A stretch of DNA of 64,000 bases from Streptomyces rimosus (GTDB lineage Bacteria; Actinomycetota; Actinomycetes; Streptomycetales; Streptomycetaceae), in assembly GCF_008704655.1 (NCBI RefSeq), contig NZ_CP023688.1:7942501-8006500 (forward strand), written 5' to 3'. The notes under the pieces were generated by a model. That model did not search any database and had not been told where the DNA came from. It worked only from the letters and a program-made list of their open reading frames with translations. The position numbers were made by a program, and so were the translations under genes. Below, piece by piece: positions 40,981 through 49,033 of this stretch; the first letter of the stretch is position 1, and each line of letters opens with the position of its first letter.

Positions 40981-41007
40981 GTGATACCGGCGGTCGGCCG
41001 GTATCAC
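40981..41007. promoter_or_regulatory. Candidate IclR operator, 10-bp perfect inverted repeat
   Basis: gtgataccgg at 40981-40990 is mirrored by ccggtatcac at 40998-41007 around 7 bases. It lies between the promoter and the preferred IclR start at 41059, so autoregulation is likely. It also argues against translation starting at GTG 40981. Confidence 0.7.
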
Positions 41008-41058
41008 GAACGACCGGCCCGGCCGGCCGGTCCGGTGACGGATGAGGGGCGGCAGCGC

Positions 41059-41832
41059 ATGGGACGGCTCGTACCCGCGGTGACGCGGGCGCTGGACATA
41101 CTGGAGCTCTTCCTCGACGGGGACGGCACGCTGTCCGCCCCCGACATCACCCGCAGGCTCGGCCTGCCGCGCACCAGCGTGCACGAACTGGTCAGCACGC
41201 TCGTCGCGCGCAACTACCTCGCCCACGTGCCCGAACAGCCGGGGCGCTTCCGGCTCGGCGTGCGCGCCTACCAGCTCGGCAGCCGGTACGCCGAACAGCT
41301 CGACCTGGCGGCCGAGGGGCAGCGGGTGGCCCGCGAGGTCGCCGAGACCTGCGGGGAGACCGTGCACATCGCGCTCCTCGAAGGGACCGATGTGATCTAC
41401 GTGGCCAAGGTGGACAGCACCCACGCGGTACGTATGGTGTCCGCGGCGGGGCGACGGCTGCCCGCGCACTGCACCGCCGTCGGCAAGATGCTGCTGGCCT
41501 CGCTGCCCGAGGCCGCGCTGGCCGAACGCATCCCGGCGGACGGCGAGCTGACCGCCATGACGGAGCACAGCGTCACCTCGCCCGCCGAACTGCACACCCA
41601 GCTCGCGCTGATCAGGGACCGGGGCGTGGCGGTGGAGCAGCGGGAGTCCAACCCGGACGTGAGCTGCGTGGCCGCGCCCGTACGGGACCGCGCCGGGCGG
41701 GTCGTGGCGGCGCTCAGCGTCTCGGTGCCGATGATCCGGTGGAGCGAGGAGCGGTGCGCCGAACTGGCCGGGCTGGCCCGCAAGGGCGCCGACGAGCTGT
41801 CCGCGCGGCTCGGCCACCGGGGGCAGCCGTGA
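41059..41832 (+). CDS. IclR family transcriptional regulator
   Basis: 257 aa from ATG 41059, with GAGGGG about 10 bases upstream; in-frame GTGs at 40981 and 41035 lie in or next to the operator-like repeat. The N-terminal winged HTH (ITRRLGLPRTSVHELVSTLV) precedes an IclR effector domain with ETCGETVHIALLEGTDVIYV, RRLPAHCTAVGKMLLASLP and QRESNPDVSCVAAPVRDRAG. IclR regulators commonly control sugar-acid and aromatic catabolism. The stop overlaps the start of an SMP-30 lactonase gene (GTGA), so the two are co-expressed and the effector is probably a sugar acid or lactone. Confidence 0.9.
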   Translation: MGRLVPAVTRALDILELFLDGDGTLSAPDITRRLGLPRTSVHELVSTLVARNYLAHVPEQPGRFRLGVRAYQLGSRYAEQLDLAAEGQRVAREVAETCGETVHIALLEGTDVIYVAKVDSTHAVRMVSAAGRRLPAHCTAVGKMLLASLPEAALAERIPADGELTAMTEHSVTSPAELHTQLALIRDRGVAVEQRESNPDVSCVAAPVRDRAGRVVAALSVSVPMIRWSEERCAELAGLARKGADELSARLGHRGQP

Positions 41833-42686
41833 CCCGGGCCTGGGAGGTCGCCGTCGCCGCGCCGGCGCGGCTCGGCGAGGGGCCGACCTGGGACGCCCGC
41901 GCCGGGCGGCTGATCTGGGTCGACATCCTCTCCGCCCGCGTGCACACCGTCGACCCCGCCACCGGCCGCCGCACCGTGCTGGCCACCGAACAGCACGTCG
42001 GCGCGGCCAAGCCCCGTAGGGGAGGCGGGCTGGTCGTCAACCTGCGGGACGGGGTGGGCACGTACGACGCGGACGGCGCGTTCGCGTGGCTGCACCGCGA
42101 GCCCGTGGCGGGGCGGCGCGGCAACGACGCGGCCGTGGCGCCGGACGGGGCGCTGTGGGCGGGCACCATGGCGTACGACGAGGCGCCGGGCCGCGGCACG
42201 CTCACCCGGATCGCGCCGGACGGCAGCGCCACGCGTGTCCTGTCGGACGTCACGGTGAGCAACGGCACGGGCTGGAGCCCGGACGGCCGGCGGATGTACT
42301 ACATCGACACCCCCACCCGGCGCGTGGATGTCTTCGACGTCACGGACGAGGGGCTGGTGACCGGCCGCCGTCCCTTCGTGGAGATCGAGGAGCCCGCGGA
42401 GACGGCGGGCTATCCGGACGGGCTGGCCGTGGACGCCGAGGGCGGTGTGTGGGTGGCGATGTTCGAGGGCGCGCAGGTACGGCACTACACGCCCGGCGGG
42501 GTGCTGGAGCGGGTGCTGCCGATGCCGGTCGCCCGCCCCACGGCCTGCGCGTTCGGCGGCGCCGCGCTCACCGACCTGTATGTCACCACGGCGCGCGGCG
42601 GGCCGGGCGCAGCGCCGCTCGGCGGCTCGCTGCTGGTGGTGCCGGACGCCGGGCGGGGGCTGGCGCAGCCTGAATTCGCCGGGTGA
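41829..42686 (+). CDS. SMP-30/gluconolactonase/LRE family sugar lactonase
   Basis: 285 aa six-bladed propeller. Metal-ligand motifs are GEGPTWD (Glu near residue 17), GRRGNDAAVAPDG, VSNGTGWSPDGRRMYYIDT (Asn) and GYPDGLAVDAEGGVWVAMF (Asp), which match the Ca/Zn-binding residues of SMP-30 and sugar lactonases. These hydrolyse aldonolactones such as L-arabinono-, xylono- or gluconolactone. The GTG start overlaps the IclR stop by 4 bases. No signal peptide, so it acts in the cytosol. With the dehydrogenase and dehydratase at 49034-51213 it would complete an oxidative sugar route; the distance of 7 kb means this is inference. Confidence 0.88.
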   Translation: MTRAWEVAVAAPARLGEGPTWDARAGRLIWVDILSARVHTVDPATGRRTVLATEQHVGAAKPRRGGGLVVNLRDGVGTYDADGAFAWLHREPVAGRRGNDAAVAPDGALWAGTMAYDEAPGRGTLTRIAPDGSATRVLSDVTVSNGTGWSPDGRRMYYIDTPTRRVDVFDVTDEGLVTGRRPFVEIEEPAETAGYPDGLAVDAEGGVWVAMFEGAQVRHYTPGGVLERVLPMPVARPTACAFGGAALTDLYVTTARGGPGAAPLGGSLLVVPDAGRGLAQPEFAG

Positions 42687-42787
42687 GGCGGGCGCGCGAC
42701 GAGAAGAAAAGCGGGGGGCATACGGGTGGGGCCGTCGGGTACACGGAGCGCAGTTGTTCACGGACGGTGTTGAACGAGGAGGCCCTG

Positions 42788-43141
42788 ATGTTGCTGGCGC
42801 ACCCCGCTGTACTGCGTGACCTGGTCGAGCAGTACACGACGCTGCGCGTACTGGACGCGGAGAACGGGAGCCCGGAGGTCCGGCAGCGGATGGACGATGT
42901 CGCCTACACCCTGTGCGTGTCCACCGGCACCCGTGATGTCGACGCCGCGCTGATCGCGGCCCGGCACCGGCTGCCGGGCGCCCGGGTGGAGGACGACTCC
43001 CTGCTCGCCGAGCTGCCCGCCCGGGACGGCACCGGACACCCGGCGGCGGCCGGGGAGGACGGCGGGGCGCCCGCCGACCGGGCCGGCGCGGTACTGCCCG
43101 CCGCGGCGGCCGGGGACGGGGCGGTGCTGCCCGCCGCGTAG
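42788..43141 (+). CDS. DUF5133 domain-containing small protein
   Basis: 117 aa. GAGGAGG lies 5 bases before ATG 42788. The first ~70 residues (MLLAHPAVLRDLVEQYTTLR, MDDVAYTLCVSTGTRDVDAA) match DUF5133, a small helical family found in Streptomyces, often several copies per genome, sometimes near antibiotic or developmental genes. The tail is low-complexity Ala/Gly/Asp (GAVLPAAAAGDGAVLPAA). No catalytic residues are known. It stands alone 101 bases after the lactonase and is followed by a strong hairpin. Confidence 0.75.
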   Translation: MLLAHPAVLRDLVEQYTTLRVLDAENGSPEVRQRMDDVAYTLCVSTGTRDVDAALIAARHRLPGARVEDDSLLAELPARDGTGHPAAAGEDGGAPADRAGAVLPAAAAGDGAVLPAA

Positions 43142-43181
43142 CGCCCCACGGAGGCGCCACGCCGGGCACCCCGGCCGGCCC

Positions 43182-43208
43182 GGGCCCCGCCGGACGACGG
43201 CGGGGCCC
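43182..43208 (+). terminator. Perfect 11-bp hairpin after the DUF5133 gene
   Basis: gggccccgccg (43182-43192) pairs with cggcggggccc (43198-43208) around gacga, 41 bases after the stop. Confidence 0.6.
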
Positions 43209-43330
43209 AGGCGTATGGGCGGTCTTGAAAGAAAAGCGCGGACCACTGTCGATCCGGCGGCGTCCCGTTCGACGTCCTGGTGCGGGGCATCCCGCCGCAC
43301 CGGATGCGATCGGACCTGACGAGGAGACAC

Positions 43331-43975
43331 GTGGACCAGCTGCTGAGAGTCATGAATTTCAACGTCTCACGGGACGGCATCGGCGCCGGCGAGCAGCAGA
43401 GCCTGGAGAGCCCGTTCGGCCTCCCCCACCCGGAGAGGCTGTTCGCCTGGGCTGGCGCCACGGCGAGCTGGCCGATGCGCACGGACCCCGGCGGGAGCCG
43501 GGGCCTGGACGACTACTTCACACGGGACTTCGCACGCAACATCGGCGCCGAGATCATGGGCCGCAACAAGTTCGGCCCCCAGCGCGGGCCCTGGCGCGAC
43601 CACGACTGGCGCGGCTGGTGGGGTGACGAGCCCCCGTTCCACACCCCGGTGTTCGTCATGACGCACCACGAACGCCCTTCGATCACGCTCTCCGACACCA
43701 CGTTCCACTTTGTCGGCGGCGACCCGGCCATGGTCCTCGAACGGGCGCGGGAGGCGGCGCGCGGCAAGGACGTCCGGCTCGGCGGCGGGGTCACCACCGT
43801 CCGGCAGTTCCTGGACGCCGGCCTCGTCGACACCCTGCATGTGGCGGTCGCGCCGGTGGAACTCGGCTCCGGGATACGGCTGTGGGATTCCCCCGACGAG
43901 CTGCTCGACCGGTTCCATCTTGAGGTCGTGCCCAGCGCGAGCGGCGTCGTGCACCACTTGTTCTGGCGGCGGTGA
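43331..43975 (+). CDS. Dihydrofolate-reductase-like (RibD C-terminal) family protein
   Basis: 214 aa from GTG 43331 with GAGGAG just upstream. It has the RibD_C/DHFR-like fold: NFNVSRDGI at the N-terminus, GAEIMGRNKFGP, PVFVMTHHERPSITL, and a C-terminal KDVRLGGGVTTVRQFLDAGL, which is the NADPH-binding segment, then VDTLHVAVAPVELGSG. Members reduce pteridine- or pyrimidine-like substrates, or have unknown roles; true DHFR residues for folate are not evident. It is a single gene, convergent with the sugar permease. Confidence 0.83.
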   Translation: MDQLLRVMNFNVSRDGIGAGEQQSLESPFGLPHPERLFAWAGATASWPMRTDPGGSRGLDDYFTRDFARNIGAEIMGRNKFGPQRGPWRDHDWRGWWGDEPPFHTPVFVMTHHERPSITLSDTTFHFVGGDPAMVLERAREAARGKDVRLGGGVTTVRQFLDAGLVDTLHVAVAPVELGSGIRLWDSPDELLDRFHLEVVPSASGVVHHLFWRR

Positions 43976-43990
43976 CACGCGGCGCCACCC

Positions 43991-44032
43991 CGGCGGACCG
44001 GTGCGGCCACCGCGCTACGTACCGGTCCGCCG
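43991..44032. terminator. Bidirectional terminator hairpin (12-bp arms)
   Basis: cggcggaccggt (43991-44002) pairs perfectly with accggtccgccg (44021-44032). The right arm lies inside the last codons of the permease gene, so the hairpin serves both the rightward DHFR-like gene and the leftward sugar operon. Confidence 0.55.
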
Positions 44033-45256
44033 CTTGTTCCACACGTCGAAGCCGACCGCGGCCAGCAGGACCAGGCCCTTGATGACCTGCTGGTGGTCGG
44101 TGCCGATGCCGACCAGGGACATGCCGTTGTTCAGGACGCCGAGCACCAGTGCGCCGGTCACGGCGCCGAACACGGTGCCGATACCGCCGCTCATGGAGGC
44201 GCCGCCGATGAACGCCGCCGCGATCGCCTCCAGTTCGAAGTTGATGCCCGCCTGCGGGGTGCCCGCGTTGAGCCGGGCCGCGTAGACGCAGCCGGCGAGC
44301 GCGGCGAGGACGCCCATCGTGACGAAGACCAGGAACGTGACGCGCCCGTCCCGCACCCCGGACAGGCGGGCCGCCGCCCGGTTGCCGCCCAGCGCGTACA
44401 CATGGCGGCCGACGACCGCGTCGCGCATCACGAAACCCAGCCCGAGCAGCAGCACGCACATGATCAGCAGGACCACCGGGACGCCGTGGTAGCTGGCCAG
44501 GGTCAGCGTGAACACCGCCACGGCCGCGGTGATCGCGGCGCACTTGGCCAGCCACAGGGAGCGCGGCAGCACTTCGAGGCCGTGCGCGGCCCGCCTCCGG
44601 CGGTCGCGCCGTTCGCGCAGCAGCAGCCCGGCCACCACCACCAGACCGATCAGCAGGGTCGGGTTGTGGTAGCGGGTGTACGGCCCGGCCTCCGGGAGGA
44701 AGCCTTGGGCGAGGTCCTGGAACGGCCCGGGGAACGGGGAGAGGGACTGCCCCGCCAGGACGATCTGGGTCGCGCCGCGGAACAGCAGCATCCCGGCCAG
44801 GGTGACGATGAAGGACGGTATCCCGACGTACGCGATCCAGAAGCCCTGCCAGGCGCCCGTCGCCGCGCCGATGAGCAGGCACAGCAGCAGCGCGGGCAGC
44901 CAGTGCAGATGGTGCTGGACCATCAGGACGGCCGCCACGGCGCCGGTGAACGCGGCCAGCGAGCCGACGGACAGGTCGATGTGCCCGGCCACGATCACGA
45001 TCATCATGCCCATGGCGAGGATGAGGATGTAGCTGTTCTGCTGGACGATGTTGGAGACGTTGTTGGGCAGCAGCAGGGCGTTGCCGGTCCAGATCTGGAA
45101 GAGGACGACGATGACCGCCAGCGCGATGATCATGCCGTACTGGCGCAGGTTGCCGCGCACCGCGTCCAGCAGCACGGCGGCGGCCGACGGGCCGGGCCCG
45201 TCACCGGACGGCGGGCCCGCCGGATGGTCGGCGGACGGTTGGACTGCGGTGGTCAT
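44015..45256 (-). CDS. Sugar ABC transporter permease (XylH/MmsB/GguB type)
   Basis: 413 aa, about 10-11 membrane helices, longer than RbsC-type permeases and matching XylH/GguB of multiple-monosaccharide importers. The BPD_transp_2 fold is shown by LAMGMMIVIVAGHIDLSVGS, ALLLCLLIGAATGAWQGFW and GGASMSGGIGTVFGAVTGAL. It forms the membrane pore for a pentose or related monosaccharide. ATG 45256 lies 7 bases after the ATPase stop, in an operon with binding protein and ATPase. The cytoplasmic loop rich in Arg (LLLRERRDRRRRAAHGL) is typical of XylH-like permeases. Confidence 0.92.
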   Translation of the reverse strand: MTTAVQPSADHPAGPPSGDGPGPSAAAVLLDAVRGNLRQYGMIIALAVIVVLFQIWTGNALLLPNNVSNIVQQNSYILILAMGMMIVIVAGHIDLSVGSLAAFTGAVAAVLMVQHHLHWLPALLLCLLIGAATGAWQGFWIAYVGIPSFIVTLAGMLLFRGATQIVLAGQSLSPFPGPFQDLAQGFLPEAGPYTRYHNPTLLIGLVVVAGLLLRERRDRRRRAAHGLEVLPRSLWLAKCAAITAAVAVFTLTLASYHGVPVVLLIMCVLLLGLGFVMRDAVVGRHVYALGGNRAAARLSGVRDGRVTFLVFVTMGVLAALAGCVYAARLNAGTPQAGINFELEAIAAAFIGGASMSGGIGTVFGAVTGALVLGVLNNGMSLVGIGTDHQQVIKGLVLLAAVGFDVWNKRRTGT

Positions 45257-45263
45257 GGCGGCC

Positions 45264-46874
45264 TCAGCTCTCGTCCGTGGGGGAGGGGCGGGTGGTCGGC
45301 GGTTCGACGGTCATCAGGCGCATCAGCGCCTCCTGCGACGCCCGCGCGCGGGGCAGCTCACCGGTCACCCGCCCGGCCGCCATCGTGTAGAGGCGGTCGC
45401 ACAGGCCCAGCAGCTCGGGGAGTTCGGAGGAGATCAGCAGCACCGCCTTGCCGCGCGCGGCCAGCTGCCCGATCACCGCGTGGATCTCGTACTTGGCGCC
45501 CACGTCCACGCCCCGCGTCGGCTCGTCGAGGATCAGCACCTCCGGCCCGGCGAGCAGCCACTTGCCCAGCAGCACCTTCTGCTGGTTGCCGCCGCTGAGC
45601 CGCCCGACGGGCTCGAAGACGGTGCGCGACCTGATGCCCAGTGAGGTCCGCAGCTCCTCGGCGGCCCGGCGCTCCGCGTGCCGGTCGACCACCCCGCGCC
45701 GGGCGAGCCCGGACAGTGCGGCCAGCGAGAGGTTGCGGTGCACGGTGTCCAGGAGGTCCAGGCCGTACGTCTTGCGGTCCTCCGTGACGTACGCGAGGCC
45801 GCTCGCCACCGCCTGCGGCACGGTGCGCAGCACGACCGGCCGGCCCCCGAGCCGTACGGTGCCGCCCGCGTACCGCCCGTAGGAGCGGCCGAAGACGCTC
45901 ATCGCCAGCTCGGTGCGGCCCGCGCCCACCAGCCCCGCGAGGCCGACGATCTCACCGCGCCGGACGTGCAGGGACGCCCCGTCCACCACCGTGCGCCGGT
46001 GATCGACGGGGTGGCGCACGGTCCACCGCTCGACGGCGAGCGCCGGTGCGCCCGCGTCCGGGCCCTCGTAGCGCGTCCGCGGCGGGAAACGGTGGTCCAG
46101 ATCGCGGCCGACCATGGCGCGGATGATGCGCTCCTCGGGGACGGACGGCGCGGCGCCGGGCCGGTCCCGTACGGTGAACGTCTCGACGGTGCGCCCGTCG
46201 CGCAGCACGGTCACCCTGTCCGCGACCCGCCGGATCTCGCCCAGCTTGTGCGAGATCAGTACGCAGGCCACGCCCTGGTCGCGCAGCCGGCACACCAGGT
46301 CCAGCAGGTGGTCGCTGTCCGCGTCGTTGAGCGCGGCGGTCGGCTCGTCGAGGATCAGCAGCCGTACGTCCTTGGCCAGCGCCTTGGCGATCTCCACCAA
46401 CTGCTGCTTGCCGACGCCGAGATCGGCGACACGGGTGCGCGGGTCCTCTGCCAGGCCGACCCGTGCCAGCAGCGCGGACGCCTGCCGCAGCGTCTCGTAC
46501 CGGCCGATGACCCCGCGCCGGGCCCGCTCGTTGCCGAGGAAGATGTTCTCCGCCACCGACAGACACGGCACCAGTGCCAGTTCCTGGTGCACGATGACGA
46601 TGCCGCGGCGCTCACCGGCCCGTACGTCCCCAAACGCACAGCGCTCACCGCCGAAGCGGATCTCACCGGCGTAACTGCCGTGCGGATACACCCCGCTGAG
46701 CACCTTCATCAGGGTCGACTTGCCCGCGCCGTTCTCCCCGCAGACGGCGTGGATCTCCCCGGCGCGCACCGACAGCCGTACGCCGTCCAGCGCGGTGACG
46801 CCGCCGAACTTCTTGGTGATGCCGTGCATTTCCAGGACGGGCGTGTCCGCACGCATCACCTTGAGCCCGCTCAC
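45264..46874 (-). CDS. Sugar ABC transporter ATP-binding protein (XylG/MmsA/GguA type)
   Basis: 536 aa with two fused ABC domains, as usual for CUT2 importers. Domain 1 has Walker A GENGAGKST, the signature LGVGKQQLVEIAKAL and Walker B LLILDEPTAALND. Domain 2 has the degenerate Walker A GLVGAGRTE normal for this class, LSGGNQQKVLLGKWL and VLILDEPTRGVDVGA. Only one subunit type is thus needed. The GTG start overlaps the binding-protein stop; an internal ATG (MRADTPVLEM) is an alternative. It energises monosaccharide import with the adjacent permease. Confidence 0.92.
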   Translation of the reverse strand: MSGLKVMRADTPVLEMHGITKKFGGVTALDGVRLSVRAGEIHAVCGENGAGKSTLMKVLSGVYPHGSYAGEIRFGGERCAFGDVRAGERRGIVIVHQELALVPCLSVAENIFLGNERARRGVIGRYETLRQASALLARVGLAEDPRTRVADLGVGKQQLVEIAKALAKDVRLLILDEPTAALNDADSDHLLDLVCRLRDQGVACVLISHKLGEIRRVADRVTVLRDGRTVETFTVRDRPGAAPSVPEERIIRAMVGRDLDHRFPPRTRYEGPDAGAPALAVERWTVRHPVDHRRTVVDGASLHVRRGEIVGLAGLVGAGRTELAMSVFGRSYGRYAGGTVRLGGRPVVLRTVPQAVASGLAYVTEDRKTYGLDLLDTVHRNLSLAALSGLARRGVVDRHAERRAAEELRTSLGIRSRTVFEPVGRLSGGNQQKVLLGKWLLAGPEVLILDEPTRGVDVGAKYEIHAVIGQLAARGKAVLLISSELPELLGLCDRLYTMAAGRVTGELPRARASQEALMRLMTVEPPTTRPSPTDES

Positions 46875-47986
46875 AGGGCGCCGCCCAGGTCCGCGGCCTT
46901 CAGATAGCCCTCCTCGACCAGGATCCGGGCGTTGCCGCGGTCCACGCTGACCGGGTCGAGCAGGAAAGCGGGCACCACCCGCGCCCCGTTGTCATACGTC
47001 TTCACGTCGTTGACCTGCGGCTTCCTGCCGTGCAGCACGGCGTCGCCCATCAGCACCGCCTGCCGCGCGAGCTTGCGGGTGTCCTTGTAGACGGTCTGCG
47101 TCTGCTGCCCGGCCAGGATGGACTTCACGGCGGCCAGCTCCGCGTCCTGCCCGGTCACGACGGGGTACGGGCGGCCGGCACCGCCGTAACCGACGCTCTT
47201 CAGGGCCGAGATGACGCCGAGGGAGATGCCGTCGTACGGGGAGAGCACCGCGTCCAGCCGGGCCGTCCCGTAGTACGTGCTGAGCAGGTCGTCCATCCGC
47301 TTCTGCGCCGTGCCGCCGTCCCAGCGCAGCGTGGTCGCCTGGTTGAGCGCGGTCTGGCCACTGCGGACGACGAGCTGCCCGCGTCGCAGGTACGGGCGTA
47401 GCTCGGCCAGCGCGCCGTTCCAGAAGTACCGGGTGTTGTTGTCGTCGGGCGATCCCGCGAACAGCTCGATGGTGAACCGCTCGTCAGCGCGCGCCTCGAG
47501 CCGCAGCTTGGCCACGATGTAGCGGCCCTGGAGCCGGCCGACGCGGGCGTTGTCGAAGGAGGCGTAGTAGTCGACGTCCGGGGTGCCGAGGACCAGGCGG
47601 TCGTACGCGATCACCCCGATGCCCGCCTCCTTCGCGCGGCGCAGCACATCGGTGAGCGCGGAGCCGTCGATCGCCGCCACGACCAGCAGCCGGTGCCCTT
47701 TGGCGACCATGTTCTCCAGCTGCGCGACCTGGTTCTCCACCCGGTCGTCGCCGTACTGGAGGTCCGCGCGGTAGCCCTTGGCCGCGAACTCGCGGACCAT
47801 GTTGCGGCCGTCGGCCAGCCACCGTTCGGACGCCTTGGTCGGCATTGCGATGCCGACCGTGCCGCCTCCGGAGCCGCCGGGGCGGTAGCGGCTGCCGCCC
47901 TTGGCCTCCTGGCCGCAGGCGGTCAGGCCGAGGGCGAGTGCCGCCGCGACGACGGTGCGGCGGGGTATGTGGGCGGGGCCGCTCAC
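46871..47986 (-). CDS. Sugar-binding lipoprotein (ChvE/XylF-like)
   Basis: 371 aa. A signal peptide with lipobox ALGLTAC (lipidated Cys24) anchors it outside the membrane. The periplasmic-binding-protein type 1 fold follows: GTVGIAMPTKASERWLADGR, KGHRLLVVAAIDGSALTDVL, IAYDRLVLGTPDVDYYASFD and VVTGQDAELAAVKSILAGQQ, closest to ChvE/XylF proteins that bind arabinose, xylose, galactose and glucose. The GTG start overlaps the preceding stop by 4 bases. It delivers the sugar to the adjacent permease/ATPase. Specificity cannot be read from sequence; the GH51 neighbour favours L-arabinose. Confidence 0.9.
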   Translation of the reverse strand: MSGPAHIPRRTVVAAALALGLTACGQEAKGGSRYRPGGSGGGTVGIAMPTKASERWLADGRNMVREFAAKGYRADLQYGDDRVENQVAQLENMVAKGHRLLVVAAIDGSALTDVLRRAKEAGIGVIAYDRLVLGTPDVDYYASFDNARVGRLQGRYIVAKLRLEARADERFTIELFAGSPDDNNTRYFWNGALAELRPYLRRGQLVVRSGQTALNQATTLRWDGGTAQKRMDDLLSTYYGTARLDAVLSPYDGISLGVISALKSVGYGGAGRPYPVVTGQDAELAAVKSILAGQQTQTVYKDTRKLARQAVLMGDAVLHGRKPQVNDVKTYDNGARVVPAFLLDPVSVDRGNARILVEEGYLKAADLGGAL

Positions 47987-48948
47987 CGGCCCTCCTCGGG
48001 TACGGGGAAGCGGCGCAGCTCGCCCGGCAGCCGGGAACCGGGCGGCGACATGCGGCCGTCACCGCCGAGCCGGGCCAGCAGGTCCAGCACCAGCCTGCCC
48101 CGCCGCACCCGTTCACGCGCGCTGTCCAGGGCGGCGGCGCGCAGCTGGGCGCCGTACGGGTACAGCGCGGGGGAGCGGCTGAGGCCGAACTTCAGGTACA
48201 GCGGCGCCCCGCGCCGTACGAGCTGCGCCACGTCGTACATCCGCACATAGCCGCCGAGGTCGTCGGGCGCCTCGACGTAGAAGTCCATCGGGGCGCGGGA
48301 GACGCGGCGGATCTGGGTGAGCTGGTCCAGGGTGAGGTCGCTGGGCACGTTGAGGGAATCGGCGCCGAGCCGCTCGAAGATCTCGTACGCGGCCGGGTTG
48401 ACCGGCCCGACCAGCGCGGAGACCTTGAACGTGGTGCCGGCGGGCAGGGTTCCGGCGGCGCGCAGCCGGTGCAGCAGCCACAGCACGCCCTCGTCGGCGA
48501 CGAGCAGACAGCGCACGCCCAGGTCGGTGGCGCGCAGCGCGTCCTCGACGCAGCCGGCCACCGCCTCCTGGCCCCGGGCGCGCGGCCCGGCGGCACCGCC
48601 GGCTTCCCAGGTGCCGCGCGGCCCGGTGAACAGGCACAGCTCCGCCCCGTGCGCGGCGCACGCGTCGAGCATGTCGGTGATCTCGGTGTCGGTCAGCATC
48701 CAGACACCGCTGCCCTGGCTGACGCGGTGGACGGGCACGCCGAGCCGCACGGCCTCCTTGAGGACCGCGGACAAGACCTCCGGGCCTTCCACGGAGGGGA
48801 TCTCGGTCCGCCAGGTGCCGCCGTCGGGGAACGCGTACGGGGAGGCGTCGGCCGGGTCGTCGGCGGGGGCGGCGTGGCCGAGCGGGGCGAGGGCGTGGTG
48901 TGCGGGGTGGCGGAGGAGGGGGCCGGTACCGGGAGGGGCGAGGGACAT
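47983..48948 (-). CDS. U32-peptidase-like TIM-barrel protein of unknown function
   Basis: 321 aa, ATG 48948 with GAGGAG. No signal peptide. The sequence has a barrel-like pattern seen in the U32 peptidase/hydroxylase family: LKEAVRLGVPVHRVSQGSGV, VRCLLVADEGVLWLLHRLR, TFKVSALVGPVNPAAYEIFE, GADSLNVPSDLTLDQLTQIR and FYVEAPDDLGGYVRMYDVAQ. The Cys-rich iron-sulfur ligands and C-terminal RNA-binding part of UbiU/TrhP/RlhA-type U32 enzymes are absent. It lies within the sugar operon, coupled to the binding protein by a GTGA overlap, so it probably acts on the imported sugar or its derivative, for example as an aldolase or epimerase-like barrel. That is inference. Confidence 0.6.
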   Translation of the reverse strand: MSLAPPGTGPLLRHPAHHALAPLGHAAPADDPADASPYAFPDGGTWRTEIPSVEGPEVLSAVLKEAVRLGVPVHRVSQGSGVWMLTDTEITDMLDACAAHGAELCLFTGPRGTWEAGGAAGPRARGQEAVAGCVEDALRATDLGVRCLLVADEGVLWLLHRLRAAGTLPAGTTFKVSALVGPVNPAAYEIFERLGADSLNVPSDLTLDQLTQIRRVSRAPMDFYVEAPDDLGGYVRMYDVAQLVRRGAPLYLKFGLSRSPALYPYGAQLRAAALDSARERVRRGRLVLDLLARLGGDGRMSPPGSRLPGELRRFPVPEEGR

Positions 48949-49033
48949 GGGGCTCCTCTGTTCGGGATGTCGGACGACGTTCGGGATGATGGTCGTGAGG
49001 CGGCCGAGCTGTTCGGTGGTGCGCGGGCGGCGC

